Assembly (NCBI GenBank): GCA_910587245.1
Contig: CAJULX010000002.1
Location: forward strand, 38,617-102,616
DNA from: Candidatus Gastranaerophilales bacterium
Lineage (GTDB): Bacteria; Cyanobacteriota; Vampirovibrionia; Gastranaerophilales; Gastranaerophilaceae
DNA length: 64,000 bases
Reading direction: 5' to 3'
Every line of letters begins with the position of its first letter. Position 1 is the stretch's first letter. The position numbers were made by a program, and so were the translations under genes. Shown piece by piece: positions 44,819-54,434 of the stretch. The notes beneath the pieces are model-generated. The model did not search any database and was not told the DNA's origin. It saw only the letters and a list, made by a program, of their open reading frames with translations.

Positions 44819-46951
44819 ATGGAGAAGACGGATAAATTTGTGTTATATAAGGTTCTATATGCGCTTATAATATTTTTGGGTGCATTTTTATTGTTTATGT
44901 TTCAGCCTGTAACAGGGAAAATTTTGACCCCCCAATATGGAGGCGGAGCTGATATTTGGGCCGTATGTCTTTTATTTTTTCAGTTTATTTTATTTTCAGG
45001 GTACCTGCTTGCAGGGTTTTTAAATAAATTAAAGCCGAAGACAAACGCTGTTGTATATTCTATTCTTTTTATATCTGCTTTTATTTTGTTTAAACTCCCG
45101 ACGGAATTTGGAAGCTGGCTTGTCGGTGATGATATCAATCCTTTATTATCTTTGTTTATTTCTTTATTTAAATATGCGGCCTTACCTGTGCTTGTGCTTT
45201 CTACAATCAGCATTTCGATGCAAAACTGGTATACAAGGCAGACAGGCGAATCTCCTTATATTTTATATTCAATTTCAAATATAGGCTCATTTTTGGCTTT
45301 ATTTTTATATCCTCTGTTTTATGAACCGATTATTCCGACATCTTCCGTTGTTAAATTGTGGCATTCGGGGTTTGCATTTCTTGTGCTTTTGATTATAGCG
45401 AGTGCTGCCGGGTATTCGAAGTTTTCTAAAGAGGTGAAAAATGAAAATAAAGAAAACGCATCAATTTCTTTAAAGAAATATCTTTACTGGATTGCATTGA
45501 GTGCTGCGGGGTGCATTCTTTTAACTTCTTATACAACATTTGTTACGGTTATGATAATGCCTTTGCCGCTTTTGTGGACACTGTTTTTGGGTCTTTATCT
45601 TTTAACATTTGTTTTGTGTTTCGGGTCTGAAAAATTTTATAATAAAAAAATTATTTTCAGCATGATTTTATTTTTCTCTGCAGTCTATCTTTTGTATGCC
45701 TGGAGAAGCAATGCCGCGCTTGTTGTTTTAATGCTTGCGGGGTTATTTTTCTCATTTTTAATGGTTTGCAACGGTGAAATATACAGAACAAGACCGGATT
45801 CTTCAAGATTGAGTGAATTTTATCTTGCAATTGCAGGGGGCGGTGTTATAGGCGGATTTTTCGTAAATATAATTGCACCTTTAATATTCGGTCATTATAC
45901 CGAACTTCCCATAATAAACGTATTGATGTATTCTTTTGTAATCTTTTTAATTATTAAAGGAAACAAGAAAAATAAAATCTCAAAAAAGATGTTTGTAATA
46001 AGAGCATGTATTATAGGTTTTACGGGTATTTTTATTCTTGGTGCATACGGTAAAGCACTTTTTAATGAAAATAAAGGAAAAAATATAAAAAGCGAAAGAA
46101 ATTTTTACGGAACGGTAAGTATTAAAACCAATGATAAGGAAGGCATTAAAAGTATATCAAACGGCGGCACGGTTCATGGCGTGCAAAAGTATAATTCAAA
46201 AAGCGGCGTTTATGAAACAGCCCCGTTATCTTATTATACGGATACAAGCGCGCTTGCATATGTATTTGAAGGTATGAAAAACCATCAAACAATAAAGAAA
46301 AGACCTTTGAATACGGGTGTAATAGGACTTGGTGCAGGGACTGCCGCAGCTTATACTTCAAAGAACGATAAAATGACATTTTATGAGATAGACCCTAAAA
46401 TGTATAAAGCGGCTAAAAATGATTTTACATTTTTAAAAGACGCGAAGGGTAAAATTGATGTTTTAATGGGTGATGCAAGGGTTGTGCTTTCAAAAAGCGA
46501 GCCGCAGAGCTTTGATATTATGCTTGTGGATGCCTTTTCTTCAGATTCCATACCTGTTCATTTAATTACGAAGGAAGCATTTGAAATTTACAAAAAACAT
46601 ATTAAAAATGACGGTATTATTCTTTTTCATATAAGCAACAACTATGTTTCGCTGGATAAAATGCTTGAAAAGCTTGCAGTTGAAGAAAATCTAAGATATG
46701 TTTCTTATGCGGCGATACGCACTCCGCTTTCCGATACCGGCGCAAAGGAATATAAGTATACAAGCTATTATTTTTTAATATTTATGCCTGAAAATAAACT
46801 TTATACAAAATTCAAAGATTTTAAATACACTCTTGTTGAGGGAGATACTAAGGTTGAAACAGGGGTAATAAAAATTAAAAGCGATGAATTTTTAAAACCA
46901 TTTACCGATGATTATTCAAGTTTGGTTCGAATTTTAAAATTTTGGGATTAA
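44819..46951 (+). CDS. Membrane protein fused to a spermidine synthase-like domain
   Basis: The 710 residues have two parts. Residues 1 to about 420 form 12 or so hydrophobic helices of transporter type. The remainder is a class I methyltransferase-like Rossmann domain with the nucleotide loop VIGLGAGTAAAY (501-512), FYEIDPKM, VLMGDARVVL and LVDAFSSDSIPVHLITKEAF. The latter are spermidine/spermine synthase motifs. Such fusions are known from many bacteria and are often called fused MFS/spermidine synthase; their substrate is unknown. An AGGAAAAGG site sets the start. Its terminator is shared with the convergent gene. Confidence 0.85.
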   Translation: MEKTDKFVLYKVLYALIIFLGAFLLFMFQPVTGKILTPQYGGGADIWAVCLLFFQFILFSGYLLAGFLNKLKPKTNAVVYSILFISAFILFKLPTEFGSWLVGDDINPLLSLFISLFKYAALPVLVLSTISISMQNWYTRQTGESPYILYSISNIGSFLALFLYPLFYEPIIPTSSVVKLWHSGFAFLVLLIIASAAGYSKFSKEVKNENKENASISLKKYLYWIALSAAGCILLTSYTTFVTVMIMPLPLLWTLFLGLYLLTFVLCFGSEKFYNKKIIFSMILFFSAVYLLYAWRSNAALVVLMLAGLFFSFLMVCNGEIYRTRPDSSRLSEFYLAIAGGGVIGGFFVNIIAPLIFGHYTELPIINVLMYSFVIFLIIKGNKKNKISKKMFVIRACIIGFTGIFILGAYGKALFNENKGKNIKSERNFYGTVSIKTNDKEGIKSISNGGTVHGVQKYNSKSGVYETAPLSYYTDTSALAYVFEGMKNHQTIKKRPLNTGVIGLGAGTAAAYTSKNDKMTFYEIDPKMYKAAKNDFTFLKDAKGKIDVLMGDARVVLSKSEPQSFDIMLVDAFSSDSIPVHLITKEAFEIYKKHIKNDGIILFHISNNYVSLDKMLEKLAVEENLRYVSYAAIRTPLSDTGAKEYKYTSYYFLIFMPENKLYTKFKDFKYTLVEGDTKVETGVIKIKSDEFLKPFTDDYSSLVRILKFWD

Positions 46952-46955
46952 TTTT

Positions 46956-46979
46956 AAACCCCCTGCCATAGGGGGGTTT
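46956..46979. terminator. Bidirectional terminator at 47 kb
   Basis: AAACCCCC (46956-46963) and GGGGGTTT (46972-46979) pair around an eight-base loop. It lies between the two convergent genes and overlaps the last codon of the pyrimidine phosphorylase gene. Confidence 0.75.
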
Positions 46980-48279
46980 ATTTATATAATACAGGCTGTA
47001 ATTCAGGTTCTGTATCAGAATATTTATAAGCATCTTGAGCGGATTGTACGGCTTCTTTTATTCTGTTTTCTTCAACATTATTAAAATAAAGCGTGCAAAG
47101 AAGCTCATCTTTTTGAACTTTATCACCGATTTTTTTATTTAAAATGCAGCCTGCGCCAAAATCTATATTGTCTGATTTTTTATCACGCCCTGCACCGAGG
47201 AGCTTACATGCTTTTGCAATGTTTAAAGCATCCAGTTTTGAAATATAGCCTTCATTTTCGGCTTTTATTTCAAGTTTATTTTTTCCAACGTTGAATAAGC
47301 TGTAATTTTCTGTGCAATCGGGGTTTCCGCCCTGTGCTTTAATTATCTCTTTTAATTTTTTAAGAGCTGAACCTGATTTTATTGTTTCATCAACAAGGTT
47401 TTTTGCTTCATTAAGATCTTTGGCAAGGTTTGCTAAAATTACTGTGTGGCTTGCGATTTCAAGCACAATTTCGTATAAATCTTTATTATAATTCCCTTTT
47501 AAAAATTCAACGCTTTCAATAATTTCCAGAGAATTGCCGATATGGGTGCCTAAAGGCTGTTCCATCGAGCTTATAACGGCTTCGATTTTTCTGTTTAATT
47601 TTGCACCGATTTTTATCATTAAATCCGCAAGTTCTCTTGCTTCTTCTTTTGTTTTAATGAAGGCGCCCGCACCGTATTTTACATCCAATACTATTATATT
47701 TGCGCCGCTTGCAATTTTTTTGGATACAACGGAAGCACAGATTAAAGATTTATTATCAACGGTTGCCGTTACATCACGCAGAGCATATATTTTACCGTCT
47801 GCCGGAGTTAAATTCGGAGTTTGTGCGGAAATTGCAGCGCCTATATTTTTAATTTGATTTTTAAATTCTTCATCCTGTAATGTGCATTTAAAATTCGGGA
47901 TAGATTCAAGTTTATCAACCGTGCCGCCTGTGTAGCCCAGTCCTCTGCCGCTTAATTTTGCACATTTAACGCCAATAGCCGCAAGAAGCGGAATTAAAAC
48001 GATTGTTACTTTGTCGCCTACGCCGCCTGTAGAGTGTTTATCCGCTACGGTATTTGAAATGTCCGAAAAATCAAGTATTTCGCCTGAATTTATGAAGGCT
48101 TCCGTCATATAGGCGGTTTCATCTTCATTTAAACCCTGAAAACACACTGCCATAAGCCATGAAGACATTTGATAATCTTCAACGGTGCCATCCATAAGCC
48201 CTTGTATAAGAAAATTCATTTCTTCTTTTGTGTGTGCTTTTCCTTCTTTTTTCTTTTGGATAATATCAACCGTGCGCAT
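46978..48279 (-). CDS. Pyrimidine-nucleoside / thymidine phosphorylase
   Basis: This enzyme splits thymidine or uridine with phosphate to base and pentose-1-phosphate in salvage. The 433 residues carry the signature DKHSTGGVGDKVTIVLIPLLAA, KLSGRGLGYTGGTVDKLESI and SLICASVVSKKIASGANIIVLDVKYGAGAF. The C-terminal domain contains GAGRDKKSDNIDFGAGCIL. Whether it is specific for thymidine (DeoA) or broad (Pdp) cannot be told. It is followed on the minus strand by nothing within 40 bases; rlmH lies upstream with a ten-base gap. Confidence 0.93.
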   Translation of the reverse strand: MRTVDIIQKKKEGKAHTKEEMNFLIQGLMDGTVEDYQMSSWLMAVCFQGLNEDETAYMTEAFINSGEILDFSDISNTVADKHSTGGVGDKVTIVLIPLLAAIGVKCAKLSGRGLGYTGGTVDKLESIPNFKCTLQDEEFKNQIKNIGAAISAQTPNLTPADGKIYALRDVTATVDNKSLICASVVSKKIASGANIIVLDVKYGAGAFIKTKEEARELADLMIKIGAKLNRKIEAVISSMEQPLGTHIGNSLEIIESVEFLKGNYNKDLYEIVLEIASHTVILANLAKDLNEAKNLVDETIKSGSALKKLKEIIKAQGGNPDCTENYSLFNVGKNKLEIKAENEGYISKLDALNIAKACKLLGAGRDKKSDNIDFGAGCILNKKIGDKVQKDELLCTLYFNNVEENRIKEAVQSAQDAYKYSDTEPELQPVLYK

Positions 48280-48289
48280 ATTTTTTCCT

Positions 48290-48718
48290 TTATTTATGAT
48301 AGGTTTCGTTATTTAAAATTTTATAAGCTCTGTAAATCTGTTCCATTAAAATAAAACAGGCTTCCTGATGGAGAAAAGTAAGTTTTGACATGGAAAATTT
48401 GAAATTGCTTTTTTGTTTAACTTCATCGGGCAAACCAATTGAGCCGCCTATTGCAAAAATAATTTCATTGTAAGCCCCGTCTGTTTCTGTTTCTTTAATT
48501 TTTTGTGCAAATTCAGGGCTTGATAACTGTTTTCCTTCGATTTCAAGCGTTATAAGGTATGAATTTTGTTTTAAATTTGCCTTTATGAATTCCGCTATTG
48601 AATTTGTTTCTATGATTTTAAGCGAAGTATACCCTGTAAGCCTTTTTTTAAATTCATCAATTCCAAGCTTAAAATAAGGTTCTTTAATTTTTCCTTCGAG
48701 TATTACTTTTATATTCAT
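48290..48718 (-). CDS. rlmH: 23S rRNA pseudouridine-1915 N3-methyltransferase RlmH
   Basis: RlmH is a small SPOUT enzyme acting on helix 69 of the assembled ribosome. The 142 residues contain the motif IIFAIGGSIGLPDEV and end in EQIYRAYKILNNETYHK, the classic tail. It lies between the symporter gene (six bases upstream) and the phosphorylase gene, so the three form one minus-strand unit. Confidence 0.94.
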   Translation of the reverse strand: MNIKVILEGKIKEPYFKLGIDEFKKRLTGYTSLKIIETNSIAEFIKANLKQNSYLITLEIEGKQLSSPEFAQKIKETETDGAYNEIIFAIGGSIGLPDEVKQKSNFKFSMSKLTFLHQEACFILMEQIYRAYKILNNETYHK

Positions 48719-48723
48719 AAAGC

Positions 48724-50043
48724 TTACACGATATCTTTATAAGAATCGTTGTTTAAAAGTTCATAATTAATTTCATTTTCATTATCTGCAATTATGGCAG
48801 CTACAACTGCATCTGATGCTACGTTTGCTGTTGTTCTTAACATATCCGCAAGCCTTTCAAGCGCAAATAAGAAGCTGAAACCTACAACCAATTGTTCCGG
48901 CGTTAAGCCTATACCGTTCAGTACAAGAGCTATTGTAATTAAGCCCGCACCCGGGATTCCCGCACATGTAGATGAAGCTACTATTGCAAGGAATGCAATT
49001 TGAAGAATTAAAACAAGGCTTAATTCAATACCGTATGTCTGGGCTAAGAAAATAACCGCAACTGTTTGCATTAAAGCGGTTCCGTCCATATTTAAGGTAG
49101 CACCCAGAGGCAGAACAAATGAACATATTTTGCTTGAAATTCCGCGTTTTTCACAGCAAGTGATGGTTAAAGGAAGTGTGGCAGAGCTTGAAGCCGTGCC
49201 GAAAGCTACCATTATAGCTTCCGTTATTGCCGTATAAAGCTTTCCGACAGGTACTTTTGAAAATATTTTTAACATCATAGGATAAATGAAGAAGAACTGG
49301 ATAATTACGCCTAAAACAAGAACAAGGAAGTATCTCCAAACTCCTTCAAACATTGAAATGCCAAAGCTTGAAACGCTTGCCGCGGTAAGAGCAAAAACAC
49401 CCGGGGCTGCAAGATACATAATCCAATCGGTTACTTTCATTGTGGCGGCAAAAATGCTTTCAAAGAAAGAAACAACGGGACGGTTAATTTCTCCTATTTT
49501 TGCAAGAGCAATAGAGAAAATTAATACAAATATAATAATGGGTATCATATCCCCGTTTGATAAAGCGTTAAATGGGTTTTTCGGAATTAAACCGAGGAAA
49601 ATACCTGCCATATTGGATTGCTGTTCGGCTATTGTGCTTGAAACATATCCTTGCATTTCCTGAGCTACTTCGGGGCTGATAAAGCTTTGAGCGTTAAATC
49701 CCGGTTTCATAATAAGGGCAAGGATGGCACCCACTGCAACAGCTGCAACGGTTATAATCGTATAATAGAAAATCATTTTTTTACCGAATTTTGCAAGCTG
49801 TTTGTTGTCGCCTATGCTTGAAATACCTATTACGATAGCACTTATAACAAGGGGAATTACAACCATCTGGATAATACTTATAAATGACTGTCCTGTTATA
49901 TCGAGAATTTTATGCGCCACAGGGTAGCTTGAAGCAGGAAATAAAATCCCTACCACTATACCCGCTATAAGACCGAAAAATATATGCCAGTTTCTTTTAA
50001 TACCGAGCAAAATTGCAATAAGTATCTGCATGTGTACGCCCAT
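48724..50043 (-). CDS. Dicarboxylate/amino acid:cation symporter (DAACS, GltP type)
   Basis: The 439-residue membrane protein has eight helices and two re-entrant loops of the glutamate transporter fold. Diagnostic segments are IIQMVVIPLVISAIVIGISSI, the serine-rich loop AFGTASSSATLPLTI, the NMDGTALMQ motif and the AGIPGAG loop. Substrate may be glutamate, aspartate or C4-dicarboxylates. The start may be the Met at position 1 or 5 (MGVHMQI). Confidence 0.92.
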   Translation of the reverse strand: MGVHMQILIAILLGIKRNWHIFFGLIAGIVVGILFPASSYPVAHKILDITGQSFISIIQMVVIPLVISAIVIGISSIGDNKQLAKFGKKMIFYYTIITVAAVAVGAILALIMKPGFNAQSFISPEVAQEMQGYVSSTIAEQQSNMAGIFLGLIPKNPFNALSNGDMIPIIIFVLIFSIALAKIGEINRPVVSFFESIFAATMKVTDWIMYLAAPGVFALTAASVSSFGISMFEGVWRYFLVLVLGVIIQFFFIYPMMLKIFSKVPVGKLYTAITEAIMVAFGTASSSATLPLTITCCEKRGISSKICSFVLPLGATLNMDGTALMQTVAVIFLAQTYGIELSLVLILQIAFLAIVASSTCAGIPGAGLITIALVLNGIGLTPEQLVVGFSFLFALERLADMLRTTANVASDAVVAAIIADNENEINYELLNNDSYKDIV

Positions 50044-50233
50044 TTTGAAAATCCCTTTTTTATTATGTTGTTAAATCTAAGACTTTCTTAATAATACAAC
50101 TATTTCTAAACTATGGCAACGCTTCCTTCCATCAAACAGATGATTTTTCTAAATTTTATTAAGCAATTTAATATCTTTTGCGATAATAAAAGTAATTATT
50201 TTTTAGAATTTTAAATAGGGTTTAAATAATAAA

Positions 50234-51910
50234 ATGTTCAGCCGGCAGAATTTGCAAAATGCCATCAGTACAGAAGATAGGAAAAGTGATAAATCTGATT
50301 TATTGTCACAGGCAACTTTTGCGCATCAGCAATATTTAATAAAATCCAATAATGAAGATTTAATTAAAGCCATAAATTATTATATTCAGGCAATAAAAGA
50401 TAACCCGGGGATTTCAAGCGCTTATTACAGGCTTGCAAGTTTAATGCATGAAAGCGGACAGATAGGAATAGACGGTGCGCTTGAACAATGCAGAAGGGCT
50501 GTTGAAATTGACCCTGATAACCCTAATGCAAGAATGTATCTGGGGTATTTCTTATCTCAAAACGGTGAATACGATGCCGCATACGAGCAGTTTAAACGTG
50601 CCATAAAACTTAAACCCTCATTTTCATACAGGGCTAAAATGGTTATGGCTCTTGATATTTTAGACAGAATGAAAAATAAAGAAAAAAACAAAGAAGGTGA
50701 TTTTCTTTCTTTTTCAAAAGCAATGTTTTATATATTTTCAAGCTCTTTATTCTTCCTTTTTGATAAAGCAGGGATAAAGATGTTTTGCAAAAATATTGTG
50801 AACGATTTAAATTTTGCAAGATACAGAGCCGTAGGTTCGATTTTAGAAAAGACAAATTTTGATAAAGATGCGTATGAAGTGTATTCAGATGCTGTGGATA
50901 ACACAAAAAATGCTCCTCTTTTCTATGAAAAAATGGCAAATATAGCTGTTAAAAAAGAACGGCTTGAAGTTGCGCTTCAGTGTTATCAAAATGCCGTAAC
51001 ACTTTCAAATAATGACCCTGAAAAAGTGGTTGATTTGATTGAGTTTATGGAAGAAAATTTTCCCGAAAAAACGGATGAACTCATTGATAACTATACGATT
51101 TTAATCAAAAAGCTGCCTGATTTTTCAAGAGGGTATTATGAGCTTGGAAATTTATATCTTAAAAAAGAGGAAAAAATCAATGCCGTAAGTGCTTTTAAGC
51201 TGGCACTTAAGGGTGAGCCGAACAATCCTTTTTATCAGAATTCTTTAGCTTTTGCTTATGTTCAATTGGAGCAGTATGACAGTGCTGTTGAACTTTACAA
51301 AATGGCGCTTGAAGCTAATCCGAATAATGAATGGACGGCAGTGGTAGCGCAGGCGCTTGCCGCAATTTACCACAGGATTAAAGGAAATTTTGAAGCTGCA
51401 ATTTCAATGCTTCAAAATGCACTGCTTTTAACAAAAAATAAAACCGAAATTTATTTATCTTTAGCTGATATTTATTATGATATTGATGATATGGATGAAG
51501 CTATAAAATATTATACGCTTGCTGTTGAAGCGGGATTTCGTGATGCTAAAGTATTTTCAAGGCTTGCTATGGCATTTTTTGAAAAAGATTATACGGAAAA
51601 TGCGATTGAATTTTACACAAGGGCAATTGATATAGAGCCTGATTATGAAATAGCTTATAACAATTTAGGGGTTGTATATTTTGACGGATTAAATGATGTT
51701 GATAGGGCGAAACCCTGTTTTGAAGCCGCTTTAAGATTGAACGAAGATTATACGATGGCGCATTTTAATATGGCAAGATGTTATGAGGCAAAAGGAGATA
51801 AAGTTCTTGCCGCAAATGAATATCAATCGGCGCTTGATTTAAACAAGCTTTATCCTGAAATTGATGATAATATTATTCAAGAAAGGTTATTTAAACTTTT
51901 TGAAACATAA
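50234..51910 (+). CDS. Tetratricopeptide repeat protein, 558 residues
   Basis: Ten or more TPR units of 34 residues run through the protein (for example ARMYLGYFLSQNGEYDAAYEQFKRAIKLKPS and AYNNLGVVYFDGLNDVDRAKPCFEAALRLNED). There is no signal peptide, although a hydrophobic stretch near 155-170 (FYIFSSSLFFLFDKAG) interrupts the array. TPR arrays act as protein scaffolds. It starts a three-gene plus-strand operon with a second TPR protein and a diguanylate cyclase. Confidence 0.85.
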   Translation: MFSRQNLQNAISTEDRKSDKSDLLSQATFAHQQYLIKSNNEDLIKAINYYIQAIKDNPGISSAYYRLASLMHESGQIGIDGALEQCRRAVEIDPDNPNARMYLGYFLSQNGEYDAAYEQFKRAIKLKPSFSYRAKMVMALDILDRMKNKEKNKEGDFLSFSKAMFYIFSSSLFFLFDKAGIKMFCKNIVNDLNFARYRAVGSILEKTNFDKDAYEVYSDAVDNTKNAPLFYEKMANIAVKKERLEVALQCYQNAVTLSNNDPEKVVDLIEFMEENFPEKTDELIDNYTILIKKLPDFSRGYYELGNLYLKKEEKINAVSAFKLALKGEPNNPFYQNSLAFAYVQLEQYDSAVELYKMALEANPNNEWTAVVAQALAAIYHRIKGNFEAAISMLQNALLLTKNKTEIYLSLADIYYDIDDMDEAIKYYTLAVEAGFRDAKVFSRLAMAFFEKDYTENAIEFYTRAIDIEPDYEIAYNNLGVVYFDGLNDVDRAKPCFEAALRLNEDYTMAHFNMARCYEAKGDKVLAANEYQSALDLNKLYPEIDDNIIQERLFKLFET

Positions 51911-51940
51911 ATTTAAGCCATTGCCTGCCGGAAGATAAAA

Positions 51941-53023
51941 ATGAAAAGATTTTTAAGAGTTTTTAAGAATACAACTGTAAGGATATGCAGCTTTTTATTG
52001 TTTATCCTTTTTATTGTAAGTATTTTTGTTTTTAAAGATTTTTATAAATCTCAATGGCATAAAACTTTAAGTTTCTATTATGTTTATATAGGTGACAGCG
52101 CCTATAAAAAACATAAGCCGCAAAAAGCCATTGAATCTTATGTAAAGGCACTTGAACTATATCCTAAGCATTACAGGGCGCAGTACAACCTCGGAAATCT
52201 TTATGTAGTTTATGAAGATTATTATTCAGCTTTGGATTCCTATTCAAAGGCGCTTCAGGTAAAGCCCGATTATACGGTTGCAAGGATAAATTATGCGATT
52301 GTTTTATCGGAAGCTGCTTTTAATTATGACAGAGCGATTGAAGAGTACAATTTAGCGGTCTCAAATATTCCGAAATGGTTTTATATACCTTTTATTGTTA
52401 ATAAAAAACACTCTTTTAAGCATAATAAAGCTGTGGCTTATTATAATCAGGGGCTTGCATGGCGCGGCAAATCGCTTCTTGAAGGTGAAGACAGGTTTTT
52501 AGCAAGGCAATATCTTGAAAATGCCGTTAATTCTTATGAAAAAGCTTTGAAAACAATGAAAACTTTTGATATTTATTATAATCTTGCAATTGTACATCAT
52601 CTTTTAAGAAATTCAGATTACGCAGGGTATTACTACTGCAAGGCGATTGAAAAAGAACCTATGAGATATGAAGGGCACTATAATTATGCAATTCTTTTAA
52701 GGGGTATGAAAAAATACGCAGATTCAATGGAAGAATTTAAAAAAGCGGGCCTTCTTCTTGATGCTAAAGGGGACGGCAACAAAACAAGATATGTTTACGA
52801 TATCTTAAATGAAGTTAATCAGAAATATTCCATATCCGATGAATATTTACATTTGAAAGAAAGCATTGAAGAAGAAAAGAAACAGGGAATAGAAACAATT
52901 AAAGAAGAAACAACTTATGTTAAAGGTAAAACCCTTGTGTTAGAAGAATCTAAGGGTTCCATTATTAAAAGTTTTAAAACCTGTACAGGAAGAAGATATT
53001 TTGAGGACAGTATAAGAAATTGA
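51941..53023 (+). CDS. Membrane-anchored TPR protein, 360 residues
   Basis: A single membrane helix (about 12-32, VRICSFLLFILFIVSIFVF) is followed by TPR units (SYVKALELYPKHYRAQYNLGNLYVVYEDYYSALDSYSKALQVKPDY and others). The basic stretch before the helix predicts that the repeats face outwards or into the periplasm. The tail is acidic and helical. It begins 30 bases after the first TPR gene and overlaps the next gene at its stop. Confidence 0.85.
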   Translation: MKRFLRVFKNTTVRICSFLLFILFIVSIFVFKDFYKSQWHKTLSFYYVYIGDSAYKKHKPQKAIESYVKALELYPKHYRAQYNLGNLYVVYEDYYSALDSYSKALQVKPDYTVARINYAIVLSEAAFNYDRAIEEYNLAVSNIPKWFYIPFIVNKKHSFKHNKAVAYYNQGLAWRGKSLLEGEDRFLARQYLENAVNSYEKALKTMKTFDIYYNLAIVHHLLRNSDYAGYYYCKAIEKEPMRYEGHYNYAILLRGMKKYADSMEEFKKAGLLLDAKGDGNKTRYVYDILNEVNQKYSISDEYLHLKESIEEEKKQGIETIKEETTYVKGKTLVLEESKGSIIKSFKTCTGRRYFEDSIRN

Positions 53024-54399
53024 AAACGAGCGAAAAAACCATATATAATTTTTTACTTGATTTAGCAAATGCTTTTGAAACTTCAAAAACAGAGGTTGAA
53101 TTAACCTCAAATCTTAAAAAAGTGTTTGGTGCATTTTGCGATATATCTGAATTTAAAATTTTTCTTTATGATGAAGTGTTAAACTCTTTAAAAGATTTTA
53201 CAAAACCGTGGGAAGTTTTAAAAAAAGATTATCGTGCCAATATTTTAAACAGTTATTTTTGTTCTTTTAAATATAATACGACCGATTATATTAAAGAAAA
53301 AGATGAGCTTGTTTTTCCTGTTTATGATAAACAGAAGCTTTCGGGGATTGTTTACATAAAAGGTAAGGTTAAAAACAAGGTTTTGCTTGAAATTTTATCG
53401 CTTGTATCAAAGCAGATTTCATACGCTATGAACAGCTTGAAAAATACTGAAGAAATGGTAATTCAGGAGAAATTTCATCAAACCGTAAGAAACATAGCAA
53501 AAATTATTGAAACGCAGTATGAATTGAACTATATAATGCCTGTTTTAGGGGAGATGATAGACAGTTTTATATCGGAACACCTTATATACGTATTTTTAAA
53601 GGTGCCGAAGAAAAAAAACTATAAGCTTGTATGGCCGAATAACTGTTCCGATAACAGAATTTTAGATTATTTAAATGTTATTAATCCAAAATCTACCGCG
53701 ATTCTTGAAGATGAAGGAAAAATAGGGATATTTCCGCTGTTTTGTGACGGGAAAATATTCGGCGCCATTGTAGCAAAAAGCCAGAATGAAAAATTAAACG
53801 ATAAAGATACGGATTATTTGATTGAAATTTCAAAACAAGCTTCAACCACGGTGGATAGAGCAAGCTCTTATATGAAGATACTTGAGCATGCAACGCTTGA
53901 TGCTTTAACGGGTCTTAATAACAGGCACCAGTTCCATACGCGTTTGCATTCGGAGGTTGCAAATGCCAAACGTCAAAAAACAAGCCTGTGTTGTATTATG
54001 ACTGATATTGACTTCTTTAAATCCGTTAATGATACATACGGGCATGCTGTGGGTGATTGTGTATTAAAGACCGTTGCAAAAGCTATAAAAAAAGAACTTA
54101 GAGAATATGATATTCCGTCTCGATACGGCGGGGAAGAATTTACAATACTTCTTCCTAATACTTCGCTTGATGAGGCAACTGTTGTAGCCGAGCGTTTAAG
54201 GTACAGTATCGAAAAGAAAATCATAAATATTGAAGAATATAATATTGAAAATGTTTCAAATATAAATGTCACGATTTCTATCGGTGTTGCGCAGTATAAA
54301 AACAGTATGAAAGAGCCTGAAAATCTTTATCAGGCAGCGGATAAAGCACTGTATACCGCAAAAGAAAGCGGCAGAAACAGGGTAATTGTTGCAGAATAA
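53020..54399 (+). CDS. GGDEF diguanylate cyclase with N-terminal GAF-like region
   Basis: The enzyme makes cyclic di-GMP from two GTP. The catalytic loop is GGEEF at 370-374, and the inhibitory site RxxD is R361-D364, exactly five residues upstream, so product inhibition is expected. DALTGLNNRHQFH opens the domain. Residues 1 to about 280 contain one or two GAF-like sensor regions (VFPVYDKQKLSGIVYIKG and IFPLFCDGKIFGAIVAKS). The start is a TTG that overlaps the TGA of the TPR gene. Cyclic di-GMP commonly controls pili and adhesins, which fits the window's prepilin loci. Confidence 0.92.
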   Translation: MKTSEKTIYNFLLDLANAFETSKTEVELTSNLKKVFGAFCDISEFKIFLYDEVLNSLKDFTKPWEVLKKDYRANILNSYFCSFKYNTTDYIKEKDELVFPVYDKQKLSGIVYIKGKVKNKVLLEILSLVSKQISYAMNSLKNTEEMVIQEKFHQTVRNIAKIIETQYELNYIMPVLGEMIDSFISEHLIYVFLKVPKKKNYKLVWPNNCSDNRILDYLNVINPKSTAILEDEGKIGIFPLFCDGKIFGAIVAKSQNEKLNDKDTDYLIEISKQASTTVDRASSYMKILEHATLDALTGLNNRHQFHTRLHSEVANAKRQKTSLCCIMTDIDFFKSVNDTYGHAVGDCVLKTVAKAIKKELREYDIPSRYGGEEFTILLPNTSLDEATVVAERLRYSIEKKIINIEEYNIENVSNINVTISIGVAQYKNSMKEPENLYQAADKALYTAKESGRNRVIVAE

Positions 54400-54434
54400 C
54401 GCTTTTTCCGCATTGGGAATATTTCAAAATGTTT

